Source: Notospermus geniculatus (taxonomy: Eukaryota > Nemertea > Pilidiophora > Heteronemertea > Lineidae). From it: a stretch of DNA of 64,000 nt. The stretch spans positions 162,213 to 226,212 of the forward strand of contig NMRB01000540.1 in NCBI GenBank assembly GCA_002633025.1, given 5' to 3'. A program made the translations under genes and the position numbers. Under the pieces are notes generated by a model, which made no database searches, was not told the origin of the DNA, and saw nothing but the letters and a program-made list of their open reading frames with translations. Shown piece by piece: positions 13,401-22,954 of the stretch. The stretch's first letter is position 1. Each line of letters opens with the position of its first letter.

Positions 13401-16400
13401 ATATGGCAATCTTTCCACTGACCTGTGTCATAGCCATGCATCCACTCTCTTTTCACTTCAGTCTAAAGGTGCCTCGCCACGTAGAGTTTCTCGCGCAAGT
13501 TGGCTCTCTATGGGCAACTCAACTGCGAGCAATTGTTTATGTCATTGGTCCCAGCATAAGCCGTGAGGAACAAATAATGGTGAATTGCCCATTGTGAGCC
13601 AACTTCTCCAAGAAAACTCTCACGTGGATAGGCGCCTTTAGCCTTCTCACCGGAGACTCCAAACTTATCTTACAATTTTCAAACAATTCAACATCCAACG
13701 TCCCAATATCTGTTGTTTATAATCCCTCTTTAACTTCAGGTTGCACAATCAGAAACTAGCCCTATAACCTGTAGTACTTCTGCTGTTAGAACCACATTCA
13801 AATTTGGATATCACATGTTCGGACAACAAGAGGCCATTTTCGAACGCATCGATGTGAAATCCCCAATTATACTCATCGCACGATTTTATTTACGACGTCA
13901 AATGAAAGTCAATAATAACCAAGACACTTTAGAACAACCAGAGATTCGTCTAGAGGAAGAGGAGACCATGGTTGCCTGGGGAGCAATTCCGATTATGCTC
14001 CCGAAACCAAATGGTAAGATGGACTCGGTGTCTTTTTCCTCCTGTTCTTCGAATTTCACATGTTATTACCTTTCTTGTACAGCTCTTTCACCACCATGAC
14101 CCCTGGTTTTCCCACGAGTTGCTCAATACATTTATGCTCTTCTTCTTAATTGTGGTATGTGAAAACCCAATACAGCCACAGGGGTTGGACTATTTATATG
14201 GATTTCTCAGCGACCGTTGACCTCAGTTGTGCCTTTGCAAGGCCAAGTAAAAGACCCCATCCAAGTGAGGAACATGAGTAGCTTGAGATGGCCTCCTCCG
14301 TACCAGGACCAATAATGCTATGGCTTCGGCCCTGACGGAAAATCTAATACAAAAACAAATACTAGCCACAGTGCCCTACACACCAAGTCGAGGTTGAGTT
14401 CTTACTTCGTACGCAAGTACGGGCAGAACGTTTCAGTAGGAGTGCATTCGGAGTCCAGTCCCCTACCGGTACTTGGCATTGGTAAAAGATCAAAATGTGG
14501 ACACATCAATTTGAGCCAACTCACGGTAATGACATGGCTCTAGGCATCATGTATTGATGTCTTTCATTAATTTCTTCCAACGTTTTATTTTCAGTGAAAC
14601 CAATGAAGCGAAGGAAGGATGCTGTTGTTGGAAATTTCCGCGCTCCGGTCGGTTCCCACATCATCCAACTCTACCTTCCACCGGTTCCCGACGTTGATCG
14701 CATTCCGATTGAGGAGCACTGGGTGCCAAAGGAATGGGTCCGCTACAGCAAAGCCACGCTCCGACTCAACTTCTTTTTGGATCATCCACGTCCAGGATCC
14801 CTGACGCCCAGTGAAGCTTCTGACGATGACGATGATGTTGGAATACCACAGGTAAATATTAATTTTGGTGTGAAAGTTGGGAAAAATGGCTCCATGGACG
14901 AGGCAAGGTCTGTATCGCAAAAAGGTTGAGGAACGTTTGAAAAATTATCTTCACATGGCTGAGATTCAGAACCATTATCCAAAACATCTGGGATAGCACA
15001 GGGATGCAAGTCTTACTGAGCTGTGATCTGAGCCAAGTGTAGACGGCGGCATCTATGGTAACTTCAAAGCCAGAATTGAGAGACATAATTCTGCCTCCCA
15101 CTGTTATACCCCTTGTAATCGCATATTCTTTCATTCCACCCAATATCTTATCATGTGTGGTTATCTTGGCAGCTGATGGAATCTATCAAAACCATTTATT
15201 CTTGTAGAATGCATGGATACCACACCAAAGAAGACGTCCACCAACTGAGAATTTCAGGCCCACCGACGGTTTTGACCTGTACATAGACGCATGTAGATTC
15301 ATGCCGGACAGTACCACCATTACTCGCGTGAGTAGGCTACCCATCAGATTTCAGTACACAAATCCAACAGCCCTGGCTTGGTTTTGAAACTCGAAGTGTA
15401 TGGGCACTTGCAATTCTATGGCTGTCGTCTCTTCGAGTTTGAACTGTTCAGTTAATGATGTCTCAGCTGAGGTTACAAGCACCTGTCATTTATGGTTTGG
15501 GAAGGCAAGCAAAATCTGGAGGCCTCTTATGAAATACCTTACCATATTCTCTTACAGGTTGCTGGACGAGTCTTGAGTCGAACTTTCGACATGATAGGCC
15601 AGGACATATCTGCATGTGTTTTAGCCGATTCCACCATTTTCAACCCGAAGTTTGAATTCAGGCAAGAGTTCCGCCAACCCAACATTCCAGCGACTGCCAC
15701 ACTGTTACTAAAGGTGAGTGGAAAACATAACTTCAAAATGTGGCAAAGAGGATGGAATAAGGGTTGTTACTTTTCTGTAGAGCCTGCTGATTCTCATGCC
15801 CCGCTTCTGTCGGTTTGTGTCATTCGCATAACTAACGAGTATGGCAATGAGTCTGAACACCAGGGAGAACACCAGGGTATTCCCTGGATGGCTGATTCCG
15901 TATGAACTGAACTGATGATGCAAGCCATTTTGTTTCTTTAGGTGTACACCATCGACCGATTCACCAAAAAGTTGACGATCACTGGCTATGCTACCTTGAA
16001 TATATTCGTGGACACGGGGACGGAGCGCCAGCCTCAAGTTGACGAAGGCGGACAGCAGGTAATATATCTTGTCATGAGAGTGAGATCGCCATTGCCGATG
16101 CTGATATTGAGGGTGAAGAAAATTCCAAGTTCTTACTGTATTCTACTGCTGACAATAACAACTGTTTCCTTTTCCAGATCTCCCTCAATGAAGGTGCTCA
16201 TCAGTTGCGATTGTATCACTACGGTCCGACGGGTACCGAACCCCTGAGTGAAGCAAGCTTGCGAAATTCTGCCATCCGTACCATTCCATGCGCTTCCATC
16301 TTGGTCCGATTGGTCAAAGCTCCAGTGGGGGCGGATGGGAAAGCTTTGCTGGTAAGTTTGTAGTGGAGGTATTGATATAAGACAAATCTTTGGCTCACCT

Positions 16401-19400
16401 GGCCTTCTTCTTGTCAAACAGTGCAGGGTTCTGCCACCGCTGGTCGGCGCCAGACGGCCCCGTCCAGGATGCAGAAATGCCGACCGGCATTTGGCCTAAA
16501 GAGAGTATTTTCCGACCATCAGAACTAACAAAGTGTGCCACGAGAGATACCCGCCACGCACACTTCCGAATTTCCTTTTTGTTAGCTCACCTCTGTGAGG
16601 TGAGCTTCTCTCATAGTGTGTCGTCCGTCGTCCGTCGTCGTCGTCGTCGTCGTTAACAGGGGTGGCACGTTTCTAAACCGCTTGGGTTACAAACTTGAAA
16701 TTTGGTGTACAGGTACCCTATGGTAAAAACTATCTCTGGACCGAAACTTAGCGCCACTGCTTGTACACTCTGGCCTGTAGGTGGCGCTTTGTGAAAACCT
16801 TCTTTTGGCCGTATCTCCTGAACGCTGTTAGCTAGAACCACGAAACTTTTATGGTGGGTTCCTCTGATGAGACTACATCACATAAATCCCGNAACGGCTG
16901 GCTGCCTGAGTTGCAATAGAGTGGATCGGGGTCAATTTCAATGCCAAATGAGCTCATTATATCGACTCTCAGGTGCCAGGAAATCGCATTTCAGCAAGTC
17001 TAGATTCTGACCGGCACTTGTTCAGTCCTGGGCAGAAACCTGACAGTGACTTTTGACTCTTGACTCTTGATTTCTCCTTCAAGTCATGAAATGTTTTTCC
17101 ACTTGTGACTTTCTTGACCTGATTTTCCAGGCCAATAAAGTTCCAGAGCGTGACTTGGTCCAACTGGGTCTGCTTCAGCCGATGCCAAGATATCAAGACC
17201 GAGTCTACTATTCCATGAAGTGTCAGCCAACGCCTGGCGAGGTCAAGATTTTCCACTCTCAGTTAAAACGACCGCAGATCAAGGTGCAGGCTGAAGCAGA
17301 GGAACAGGCTGGCAGAACTTTCAATACGAGCAAAAAAGTTGAAGAGTTTGTCAGGGTAGGTGATTTCATGTTCATTTTCCATCAGTATAAGATCGTGCTT
17401 TCGTGCAGTTCAAAGCATTTGATTGCCTTGTTCCATATTTGTGACCCTCCACCGCAAAACCAGTCAGTAGTCGCACGGAAAATGAGCCTAAATGTACTGA
17501 GATGACACCAGGAGATAAAGAAAGAAATAGAATCACTCAGACTTCACAATAGACAGACAATACTGAAATTGACAGATAATTCATTCCCAACCTGCCAACC
17601 TCAGAGTGACTTCTGACTGGTTTTGTGGTGGAGGGTCACATTTTATGATTATCTTCTTGAATATTTCAGAATCAACTGATGAGATTGATGGATGGAAAGC
17701 CGCAAGAGTTGGACATGACATTTGTGACCAAGTATGTTCCCAAGCATGGCATCAAGGTATGGAATGTACTTAGCCTGGGCTTGTGCTGTTGTGGTCCTGT
17801 ACTTGCAGGGTGTCATCACTCCATCCAATGGTCATTTTCAATATCTGTATGTCTATCACCATGTTAAACTACAGTCAATGTCTTTCTTCATGTATCTGAC
17901 CAATCTCGTACCCAGAGTTCAACATTGCCACATTAAACTCTGGAAATGCCTAGACCGGTACTACTTTTGCACAGTGCAAATGCATTGTTCAAGGCGGATG
18001 AATTTCTGACCGTTGCACAAGCAATTTGTATTTTGTTCCTTTGTAAAAGCGATGAGCACAAGAATCTTGTGCTGGGTTTAGCCGTTTTTAGAGGTCTTAG
18101 CCGAGGAACGATGGTGGTGACCTCTTCAGTTTGGTGTTCAACTAGAACTTTACATTTGTGACTCAAAATTATTTACCAATTGAAAGTGAGTTGGCACTTG
18201 GATTTCTTTGGGATTTGAACCAGAAGCCAGTTTGCCACATATTAACATAGCCATTATCCTCTTGCAGATATCCTTGGACAGTGCGCTTAACTTACCCTGG
18301 AGTAACTTCACCCACGGCCACATCTGTTTAAATCCTCCTGGTGCTTTCTACATGGGACGAACAAATGCTTCTTTTGACAAGCTAGAGTTTACAGATAAAC
18401 TTGACCTGTACAGTACAAACAAGTCACCAGCATGGAAAGATGGATTCAGGGTAAGGGCAACAAATTACCATCACTGTAATGTCATTTTCACCGATTCCAC
18501 ATGTCATCCTTTCTTAAAGTGGCCTCTGCCCTTCATTTGGCTCCTTCAGTTCTCGTCAGTGGGAGACTTTACTGCTGCCGTTAGAGGCCACCAGCAATTA
18601 GCAGTCCTAGGACGTCATGAAATTTGACGTCACAGAGAAGAAATGCACGCCACGGCTTACTTACGTCTGTGATCTTCTGGGACCTCTAATGGGTGGCCTC
18701 TAACGGCGGGAAAGTTTCCCATTTCATGAAACTTCTTCCAAAGATGAGTTGATAGAGGATTTCAGCTTGCCACTCTGAATCCTTCAGGAATATGAATTTT
18801 GAAGAAAATTCCTTGCCTTAACGTCCGTTCTGCTATTGTCAGCTTCTGTATGATTCCCTGACAACTAATTCTGTTAAATGTCATTTACTTCTGCAATACA
18901 TGTATGCGTGACGGTCTATGAAAACCTGTCGGATGTCGCGTTTGAGTAAAGTGTTAATGGCCTTGGTGAACCCGCACATTTCAACAGGTGAACGCAACAG
19001 GTAAACAGTAGCAGATCAATGCACAGGCAATCTGACAGCCCTTGTTGATAACTCAGCGACATCCGACGGGTTTTCCTAGACCGCCACACATCCACTGATG
19101 CACGATCCATGTTTATGTGCATCTATTGTCACACCTTCTTCATTACAGCATTACGTTAATCGGATGTATCATCGTTACATGACCTTCATTATTCACCTTC
19201 AAGAGGTTGTCATCAATGTGACCAGGGACAACTACAAATATGGCTTGATGGAACAGGTAAGGGTAGTTTTTTTGGGCAAGAACATTTTTGCCAAGCAGTA
19301 CTGATTAGTGATACATGTACTGAGGTGCAGGAAATAGTTTGAACGTCGAATAGTTAATTTACTTCAGTCCAGGATATATGACCATTGACAAGTTCATTAC

Positions 19401-21579
19401 ATGTGCACATATCTGTGACCCTCCGGTACAAAACCAGTGTAAAGTCGTGCGGAAAATGGGCCTAAACGCACCGACATGACACCAGGAGATAAAGACAGAA
19501 AAAGAATTGCTCAGACTTCACAACACTACAGACAGGCAGACAATACTGAAACGGACAAATGCATTGGTCCCAACTTGCCAACCTCAGAGAAACTGATGAT
19601 TGGTTTTGTGGTGGATTGTCAGTTTCGGTGTTGTCTATCTATTGTGAGGTCTGAATGATTCTGTCTCTATCTTTATCTCCTGGTGTCATGCCAGTATGTT
19701 TAGGATCATGTTCTGTGCGACTTTACACTGGTTTTGTGGCGGAGGGTCACATCTGATCCGTCACCACAAAACGAGAACTAAGACACTCTGAAGTTGGCAG
19801 GTTGAGACCAACGTTTGTCAATTTCAGTCGGCCTAGGTATATTGTCTGTCTTTTGTAAAATCTGACTGATTTCATTTCTTCCTTTATCTCCTGGAGTTAT
19901 TTTGGTTCATCCTGGTTCCCTTTTTCCACAGGCATGGACAGCAGTGCAGGTTTTCAGTGATATCTACTGTAATACACACGTCTACCAGCTGCCGTTGTAC
20001 CAAGGGGCACCGTCTTCTTCCATGTTGAAAGAATTGACAAAGGAGCCATGTTTGGATTGGATAGAGAAGAATGCCAAGACTGGAAGGGTAGGCCTATAAA
20101 GTGTCGATCACTGGCACAGGGATCAAGTCCGATTGTGGTCCATGAAAAATCAGTCAAATGGACTTATGCAGTATTGTATCTGGAAAAATTGGGGCAATTG
20201 GACCGGAATTGCACCGAATCTGTCTAGCAGTGGTCAACACTTTACCATGTTCAGGTTGAATGTAGGATTTTTGTGATTTCTTGAGGTTTGATTGTGCCCC
20301 TTAACAAAATGTTTCAATTGCTCTATTGGTGTTTTTATGACATGGAAATGATTTCAAATCTGAGACAACAGCTGAATCACTCTATGTGACCTTGTTTTCC
20401 TTCCAGATCAAGCCGATCGTTGGCGCCTGCGTGTTTATCCGACTTTGCGATGGTCGTAGAGATGAAGAACTAACTGCCATGAAGGAGGATGATATTGTAA
20501 GTTATCTCCTTTTTATCCAACATTGATTCTGCTCTAAATCATTGTGGAAGATGGCTGCTCCTGAGGGGTTTTCCTCATGATACATCACTGGGGTTCCCCC
20601 ACGACCTCTGTTCATCAAGGTACCTTGGATCTTCTGACACTTGTACATCCAAGTCACAGGCCTACTACTCCATCTCCTGTTTATTCTTCCAATATCTTCT
20701 TCAGCTTGAACTGAACACTGAGTACATTCCTGTCTCACTCTTCCCAAGATATAGTGAGGAGATCCAAGGCATTGAGCTCAACACCATGGTGCCTGAGGGC
20801 AAGACGCCAAATGAATTTGTCACGACTTTGTCGGACAAGTTCAGAAATGTAAGTTGAGCATGACTTCTTTATGAAATTTATACATGTACCTGTTGAAAAT
20901 ACTGAATCCCTTCACTAGACAGAAAAGCCTGTTTTTATTTGTGAAGCTGTTCCTGGGGTTATCTATCATCACTTTAGTAGAGTTGGGAGTCAGAACTAAA
21001 GAAACAACTCACAACAAACAAAGAGTTCAGAAAATATGTCATCTGGAAAGGTAAAGTCGTCTCCGAATTTCGCATTTTCGACCCCAACGGGGGTTTTCCT
21101 CAGGCACTTTCTAGTACAGATCCCAGAAGTGAATGAGCTCTGGATATTTGGAAAGTTCACTTGCTGAATGTTAGTTTGTCAGTCATCATTTAAACTTTAT
21201 TTGATTGATTTCAGCTCGTGTTCAAGCTGTATGACGAGGCAAAAATATGAAGCTGAGCACACCGACCAACTTGATGTNCAGACATCTGCGTCTTTTAGTC
21301 TTTAGGAGGGGGGTAGGGGGTCCACAGAGAGACGAAATACTTTCGTCTTTTGGGGCATCAATGAATTTTGAGATGATCCCTAAAGTCGTCTCCGAATTTC
21401 GCATTTTCGACCCCAACGGGGGTTTTCCTCAGGCACTTTCTAGTAGAGATCCCAGAAGTGAATGAGCTCTGGATATTTGGAAAGTTCACTTGCTGAATGT
21501 TAGTTTGTCTGTCGTCATTTAAATTTTATTTGGTTGATTTCAGCTCGTGTTCAAGCTGTATGACGAGGAAAAAATATGA
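1493..21579 (+). CDS. CCDC17: CCDC17-like protein with long C2-like C-terminal extension (5' partial)
   Basis: Multi-exon gene. Exons, each with AG/GT borders: 1493-1653, 2909-2959, 5081-5110, 5652-5767, 5890-6096, 6830-7034, 7452-7562, 9047-9193, 10123-10302, 11634-11674 (cut by an N), 12171-12215, 13133-13256, 13740-14013, 14595-14851, 15208-15327, 15558-15713, 15942-16058, 16178-16351, 17131-17355, 17670-17756, 18268-18450, 19149-19256, 19932-20087, 20407-20496, 20705-20848 and 21215-21250 (stop). Phases agree from 13133 onward and from 1493 to 10302. The first exon is a Gln/Lys/Met-rich coiled coil (REMKKMQMEHLQKMQQLHQE). Exons 5652-7562 carry the vertebrate CCDC17 signature: YGFVIFHDFVLGLDP, then KLDIFDEQGRLNSGRW, then NQVELYIRLVNFRDSDG and a Pro/Gln-rich linker. 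From 13133 a further ~730 codons of beta-rich, C2-like sequence follow (GFDLYIDACRFMPDS, TLLLKVYTIDRFTKKLTITG). No enzymatic motif is seen. A ciliary or basal-body role is only inferred. The true N terminus lies beyond the join at 1336. Confidence 0.8.
2031..2118. repeat. perfect 40-bp inverted repeat with 8-nt loop
   Basis: Arms 2031-2070 and 2079-2118 are exact reverse complements (outer end gggtgatttcaaagttggtg) around the loop ttttaatg. It lies in a CCDC17 intron. The lack of any mismatch points to a very recent foldback, constraint or an assembly or cloning artefact. Confidence 0.85.
2596..2746. repeat. foldback element
   Basis: Arms of about 55 bp (outer end atgggccgtatgcaccaacg against its near-exact complement ending at 2746) flank a ~40-nt centre. 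This is an intronic MITE-like foldback with a few mismatches. Confidence 0.75.
3244..3378. repeat. foldback element
   Basis: Terminal inverted repeats begin aaagctgcaatcacatag and end ctatgtgattgcagcttt; arms of about 60 bp with scattered mismatches around a short centre. Confidence 0.7.
3613..3753. repeat. MITE, GGGCC-TATTCA family
   Basis: The left end gggccatattcaaaaagggt pairs with the right end accctttttgaatacggccc. The inner part pairs around taagtctt and the gttacat words. It is the first of two adjacent members sharing these ends. Confidence 0.7.
3763..4183. repeat. longer MITE, GGGCC-TATTCA family
   Basis: The ends ggcccgtattcaataagggt and acccttattgaatacggccc are inverted. Subterminal blocks are inverted too, such as cgtacaaattctgcattaca (about 3820) against tgtaatgcagaatttgtacg (about 4140). 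At about 420 bp it is a long relative of the element just upstream. Confidence 0.75.
4455..4583. repeat. MITE, TATTCATGAAG family
   Basis: The left end agccatattcatgaagcctt pairs with the right end aggattcttgaatatggg. The interior carries the gcacgcaaatctattgtaa and gaacaatagggcatgtg words also present in the element at 23331. Confidence 0.7.
5652..7562 (+). CDS. CCDC17: CCDC17 core exons (detail)
   Basis: Four exons (5652-5767, 5890-6096, 6830-7034, 7452-7562) give the part shared with vertebrate CCDC17. In order: a Pro-rich lead with DDPYLRQLQKQGRTNQYD, the block YGFVIFHDFVLGLDP followed by a beta-rich segment ending in KGGGYYQGMNTAVIGAKQ, the block LIELQLAEGNDSRLVSRAWN, then FDEQGRLNSGRWRIP and a final NQVELYIRLVNFRDSDGQSR ending in NNYKYPPQ. 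From memory, human CCDC17 is about 620 residues and ends soon after the equivalent of YPP, so this marks where vertebrate similarity is expected to stop. The assignment to this family is the strongest part of the gene call. Confidence 0.82.
6391..6647. repeat. foldback MITE
   Basis: The ends aaggcctgtctacaccatca and its complement tgtagacaggcctt bracket repeated caacatttccaaaac words on both arms, about 257 bp in all, in a CCDC17 intron. Confidence 0.75.
8096..8140 (+). CDS. candidate 15-codon micro-exon of CCDC17
   Basis: Between two phase-0 exons lies a 45-nt open segment with an acceptor (ttgtttag) and a weak donor (aaaaaag|gtttgt), reading GYYVRFRSLADYAKK. Skipping or including it would keep the frame. 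Without transcript data it may be chance. Confidence 0.25.
8391..8498. repeat. foldback with 7-bp flanking direct repeat
   Basis: Near-perfect arms (ctagactcgggacccagtcg against cgactgggtccccgagtctag) of about 50 bp. Both outer borders carry TGATAGT (8384-8390 and 8499-8505), which looks like a 7-bp target-site duplication. Confidence 0.75.
10123..10302 (+). CDS. CCDC17: CCDC17 linker exon without internal Met
   Basis: This 180-nt exon follows a good acceptor (cccttccag) and ends at gag|gtaatg, phase 0 at both ends. It encodes a His/Ser/Thr/Pro-rich disordered linker beginning HPRTHHVCDAPSRSHSLPTR and ending PTSECIKSEIRSE. An alternative donor (ataag|gtcaga) eight bases earlier would end in phase 2. 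It is placed by splice sites and frame continuity only, not by family similarity. Confidence 0.5.
11634..11674 (+). CDS. CCDC17: Pro-rich CCDC17 exon truncated by assembly join
   Basis: After the acceptor ctcttttccag the phase-0 reading is AIQPPIPPSQGNIP, then the exon runs into the single N at 11675. All three frames stay open over this short stretch, so the frame is assigned only by the preceding phase-0 exon. The exon end and any exon lost in the join are missing, which explains why the phase cannot be followed to 12171. Confidence 0.4.
12171..12215 (+). CDS. CCDC17: 45-nt CCDC17 exon, frame uncertain
   Basis: The exon has an acceptor tgtgttgtag and donor cagcag|gtaaca. Phase 0 gives LNIPPWYSLPSKWQQ; phase 2 entry gives STYLPGTVCLPNGS plus Arg, which joins in frame to the C2-like reading of the next exon. 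Both are open, so alternative carboxyl termini are possible (see the exon at 13133). Confidence 0.45.
12563..12745. mobile_element. MITE with CAGTGGAACCTCTC ends
   Basis: The termini cagtggaacctctctattaa and agagaggttccactg are inverted. Interior words such as ggtgtcctt recur on both arms. CAGT ends recall pogo/Tigger-like Tc1-mariner elements; that class is an inference. Confidence 0.7.
13133..13256 (+). CDS. CCDC17: dual-frame exon: short C terminus or start of C2-like extension
   Basis: The exon begins after cag at 13132. Frame A reads KSYGFDQYGAPNAGYAGY and then a stop at about 13187-13189. Frame B, one base on, is open through the donor ggaaag|gttagt and reads NLTDLTSTGPPTLGMQVIRV, then KNSEAGEGKIRLTAYYTNSGK. 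It joins in phase 0 to exon 13740, which continues VAQSETSPITCSTSAVRTTF. Frame B is supported by downstream continuity; frame A would give a protein ending near where vertebrate CCDC17 ends. Confidence 0.55.
13326..13410. repeat. dispersed repeat shared with 18918-19090
   Basis: The stretch with gtgcgggttcaccaaggcca, ttaacactttcctcaaacgc and gacatccgacgggttttcct recurs, partly inverted, at 18918-18985 and 19057-19085. It is an interspersed repeat of unknown class within CCDC17 introns. Confidence 0.55.
13464..13640. mobile_element. MITE family A (TAAAGGYGCC ends)
   Basis: The ends taaaggtgcctcgccacgta and cacgtggataggcgccttta are inverted. The interior carries gcgagcaattgtttatgtca and the ggaacaaataatggtgaatt word. 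A second copy in the other orientation lies at 51059-51250. Confidence 0.75.
16583..16891 (+). repeat. interspersed repeat with GTC/CGT microsatellite, cut by an N
   Basis: It begins gttagctcacctctgtgagg, passes a (cgt)n run at about 16621-16655, continues ggtggcacgtttctaaaccg and further text with gtaggtggcgctttgtg, and stops at the single N at 16892. This start-plus-microsatellite layout resembles a dispersed repeat of marine invertebrate genomes; no coding capacity is seen. Confidence 0.55.
17440..17640. mobile_element. MITE family B (TGTGACCCTCC ends)
   Basis: The ends tgtgaccctccaccgcaaaa and ttttgtggtggagggtcaca are inverted. The interior includes gacaccaggagataaag and cagacaatactgaaa. 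Confidence 0.75.
18561..18720. mobile_element. MITE family C (GGGRAACTTTCCYGCCGTTAGAGGCC ends)
   Basis: The left end carries tgccgttagaggccac and the right end ggtggcctctaacggcggg then aaagtttccc. The interior holds gacgtcatgaaatttgacgt. A longer copy is at 35625-35837. Confidence 0.7.
19414..19751. mobile_element. MITE family B (longer copy, with partial third copy adjacent)
   Basis: The same ends (tgtgaccctccggtacaaaa and ggcggagggtcaca) and interior words as 17440-17640, but with an inverted internal duplication. A partial third copy follows to about 19900 with cgtcaccacaaaacgag and tttatctcctgg. Confidence 0.7.
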
Positions 21580-21606
21580 AGCTGAGCACACCGACCAACT
21601 TGATGT
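21052..21606. repeat. 226-bp block duplicated around a single-N join
   Basis: Positions 21052-21277 and 21381-21606 are nearly identical (first words taaagtcgtctccgaatttc). They are separated by the N at 21278 and about 100 bp of unique sequence. Each copy holds the CCDC17 terminal exon and a hairpin motif of the Penelope-tail type. This is best read as two overlapping haplotype contigs. Confidence 0.75.
21544..21579 (+). CDS. CCDC17: second copy of the terminal CCDC17 exon (assembly duplicate)
   Basis: The last 12 codons, LVFKLYDEEKI plus stop, repeat those at 21215-21250, where one residue differs (DEA instead of DEE). Both copies sit in a 226-bp block present on each side of the single N at 21278. 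The second copy most likely represents the other haplotype, not an extra exon. Confidence 0.6.
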   Translation, partial: LVFKLYDEEKI

Positions 21607-21716
21607 GCAGTACATGTACATGTACACTGTTGGACGTATTACATGTAGCTGTGTTTCATTGTTCTCTCTTCTTTGCCAATCGTGCCATGATGATATAGAG
21701 GCTTTTCAAATGACGT

Positions 21717-22203
21717 CACAAGCCGCCATGCTGGAGGGCACATGCTGCAGAGGTGCAGCGATTGAGACGTGCATGTCCCAATGACCCAAAGAGATGAAAA
21801 GCACAAAAATTGACACACAATATATGATAACTAAAAAGGCAATTTCCAGAGTGTTTGCGAATTTTCGACCCCAACCGGGGTCTTCCTCAGGCTGGAAAGG
21901 CTGGAACCATCAGACAAGGCTGGAACTTTACAAAGGCTGGAACTTTACAATCCGAAACTCTAGAACAGACCTACTTCTCTGTTCTAGAGTTTCGGATTGT
22001 AAAGTTCCAGCCTGAGGAAGACCCCGGTTGGGGTCGAAAATTCGCAAACACTCTGGAAATTGCCTTTTTAGTTATCATGTCCCAATGACGTTACATCAAA
22101 GAATGGTGTGGTGCACTTCACCCAAGTCACATCACGGTCGGCTTGCACCTCTGCACCTTCCAGCATGGCCGCCAGGATGACGTAATTGCAAGGCCTCTAT
22201 TGG
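21717..22203. mobile_element. foldback element containing an inverted pair of Penelope-like tails
   Basis: The outer arms are roughly inverted (gaggcttttcaaatgacgtc against gacgtaattgcaaggcctct, and gcagaggtgcagcg against cacctctgcacc). Inside, 21825-22078 is a second inverted repeat: each arm carries the word ttcgaccccaaccggggtct, or its complement, and aaagttccagcctgagg. It lies just past the CCDC17 stop and may be part of the 3' region. Confidence 0.65.
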
Positions 22204-22630
22204 GGATGTCTCTTCGGAATGCATGCAATCGGTTCCACACAGAGTGTGGACCAACAACCTGATAATCTTAAGACGTATTCCATTGTCGATCTCTGTATTT
22301 TTAATAAGTAAAGGAGTACCGGTATTCCAATCTCCAGTCTTGCCTCTGTTCAGTTGTGCAATGTTTTGGTGTCAGCCAATTCTTGTCATTGATGAATTAT
22401 CCTGTTTTGATTTTTTCCTAGTTTGGAAACAAAACATACATTATATGACTGGGCATCAAGATTTTCTTTGGATGGGTATCCATGTGAGAGTTTAGAGATG
22501 CCTACTACTTGGTAATAATTAATGACTAGGTACCGGGAGGCCTACATGGGACATTCTGTTGTAGTTGTTTACACAATGTAGCTTCGTTTTACTGCGTCCT
22601 GAGTACCCAACTTCTATCTTAAGAAAGGGA

Positions 22631-22835
22631 CTGTTCATTTTCGTCAATTCAAGGCTTGCGTCAATTGAGGAATCTCAGTTGTGATCCTTGAGAAAATGGC
22701 AAAGCTGTGAAGCTGCAAATTGCAGCGATTATTCTCTACAGCACAACAAATAATCCCTGCAATTTGCAAGTGCATAACTTTCTCTGTTTTCCCAAGGATC
22801 ACAACTCAGATTCCTCAAGTGACGAAAATGAACAG
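22631..22835. repeat. foldback MITE
   Basis: The ends ctgttcattttcgtcaattc and gacgaaaatgaacag are inverted. Inner arms pair over gaatctcagttgtgatcctt and gctgcaaattgcag. It lies between CCDC17 and DMAP1. Confidence 0.75.
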
Positions 22836-22948
22836 CACCTTTCTGATAAGTCTTCTGTGAGTTCTCATATGGTCTTAAGTATTGTGCTCATACACAACAA
22901 TAGTGCAGTAGTAAATTATTTCATGATGTAATGATCTCTTATACTGTA

Positions 22949-22954
22949 AATAAA
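22949..22954 (+). promoter_or_regulatory. possible AATAAA polyadenylation signal (CCDC17)
   Basis: This AATAAA, within ctgtaaataaaagtc, lies about 1.4 kb past the CCDC17 stop. The distance is long unless the foldbacks at 21717 and 22631 are part of the 3' untranslated region, so the assignment is tentative. Confidence 0.25.

Noticed and set aside
16621-16655. CGT microsatellite as a separate feature
   Set aside because: It is an internal part of the interspersed repeat at 16583-16891.
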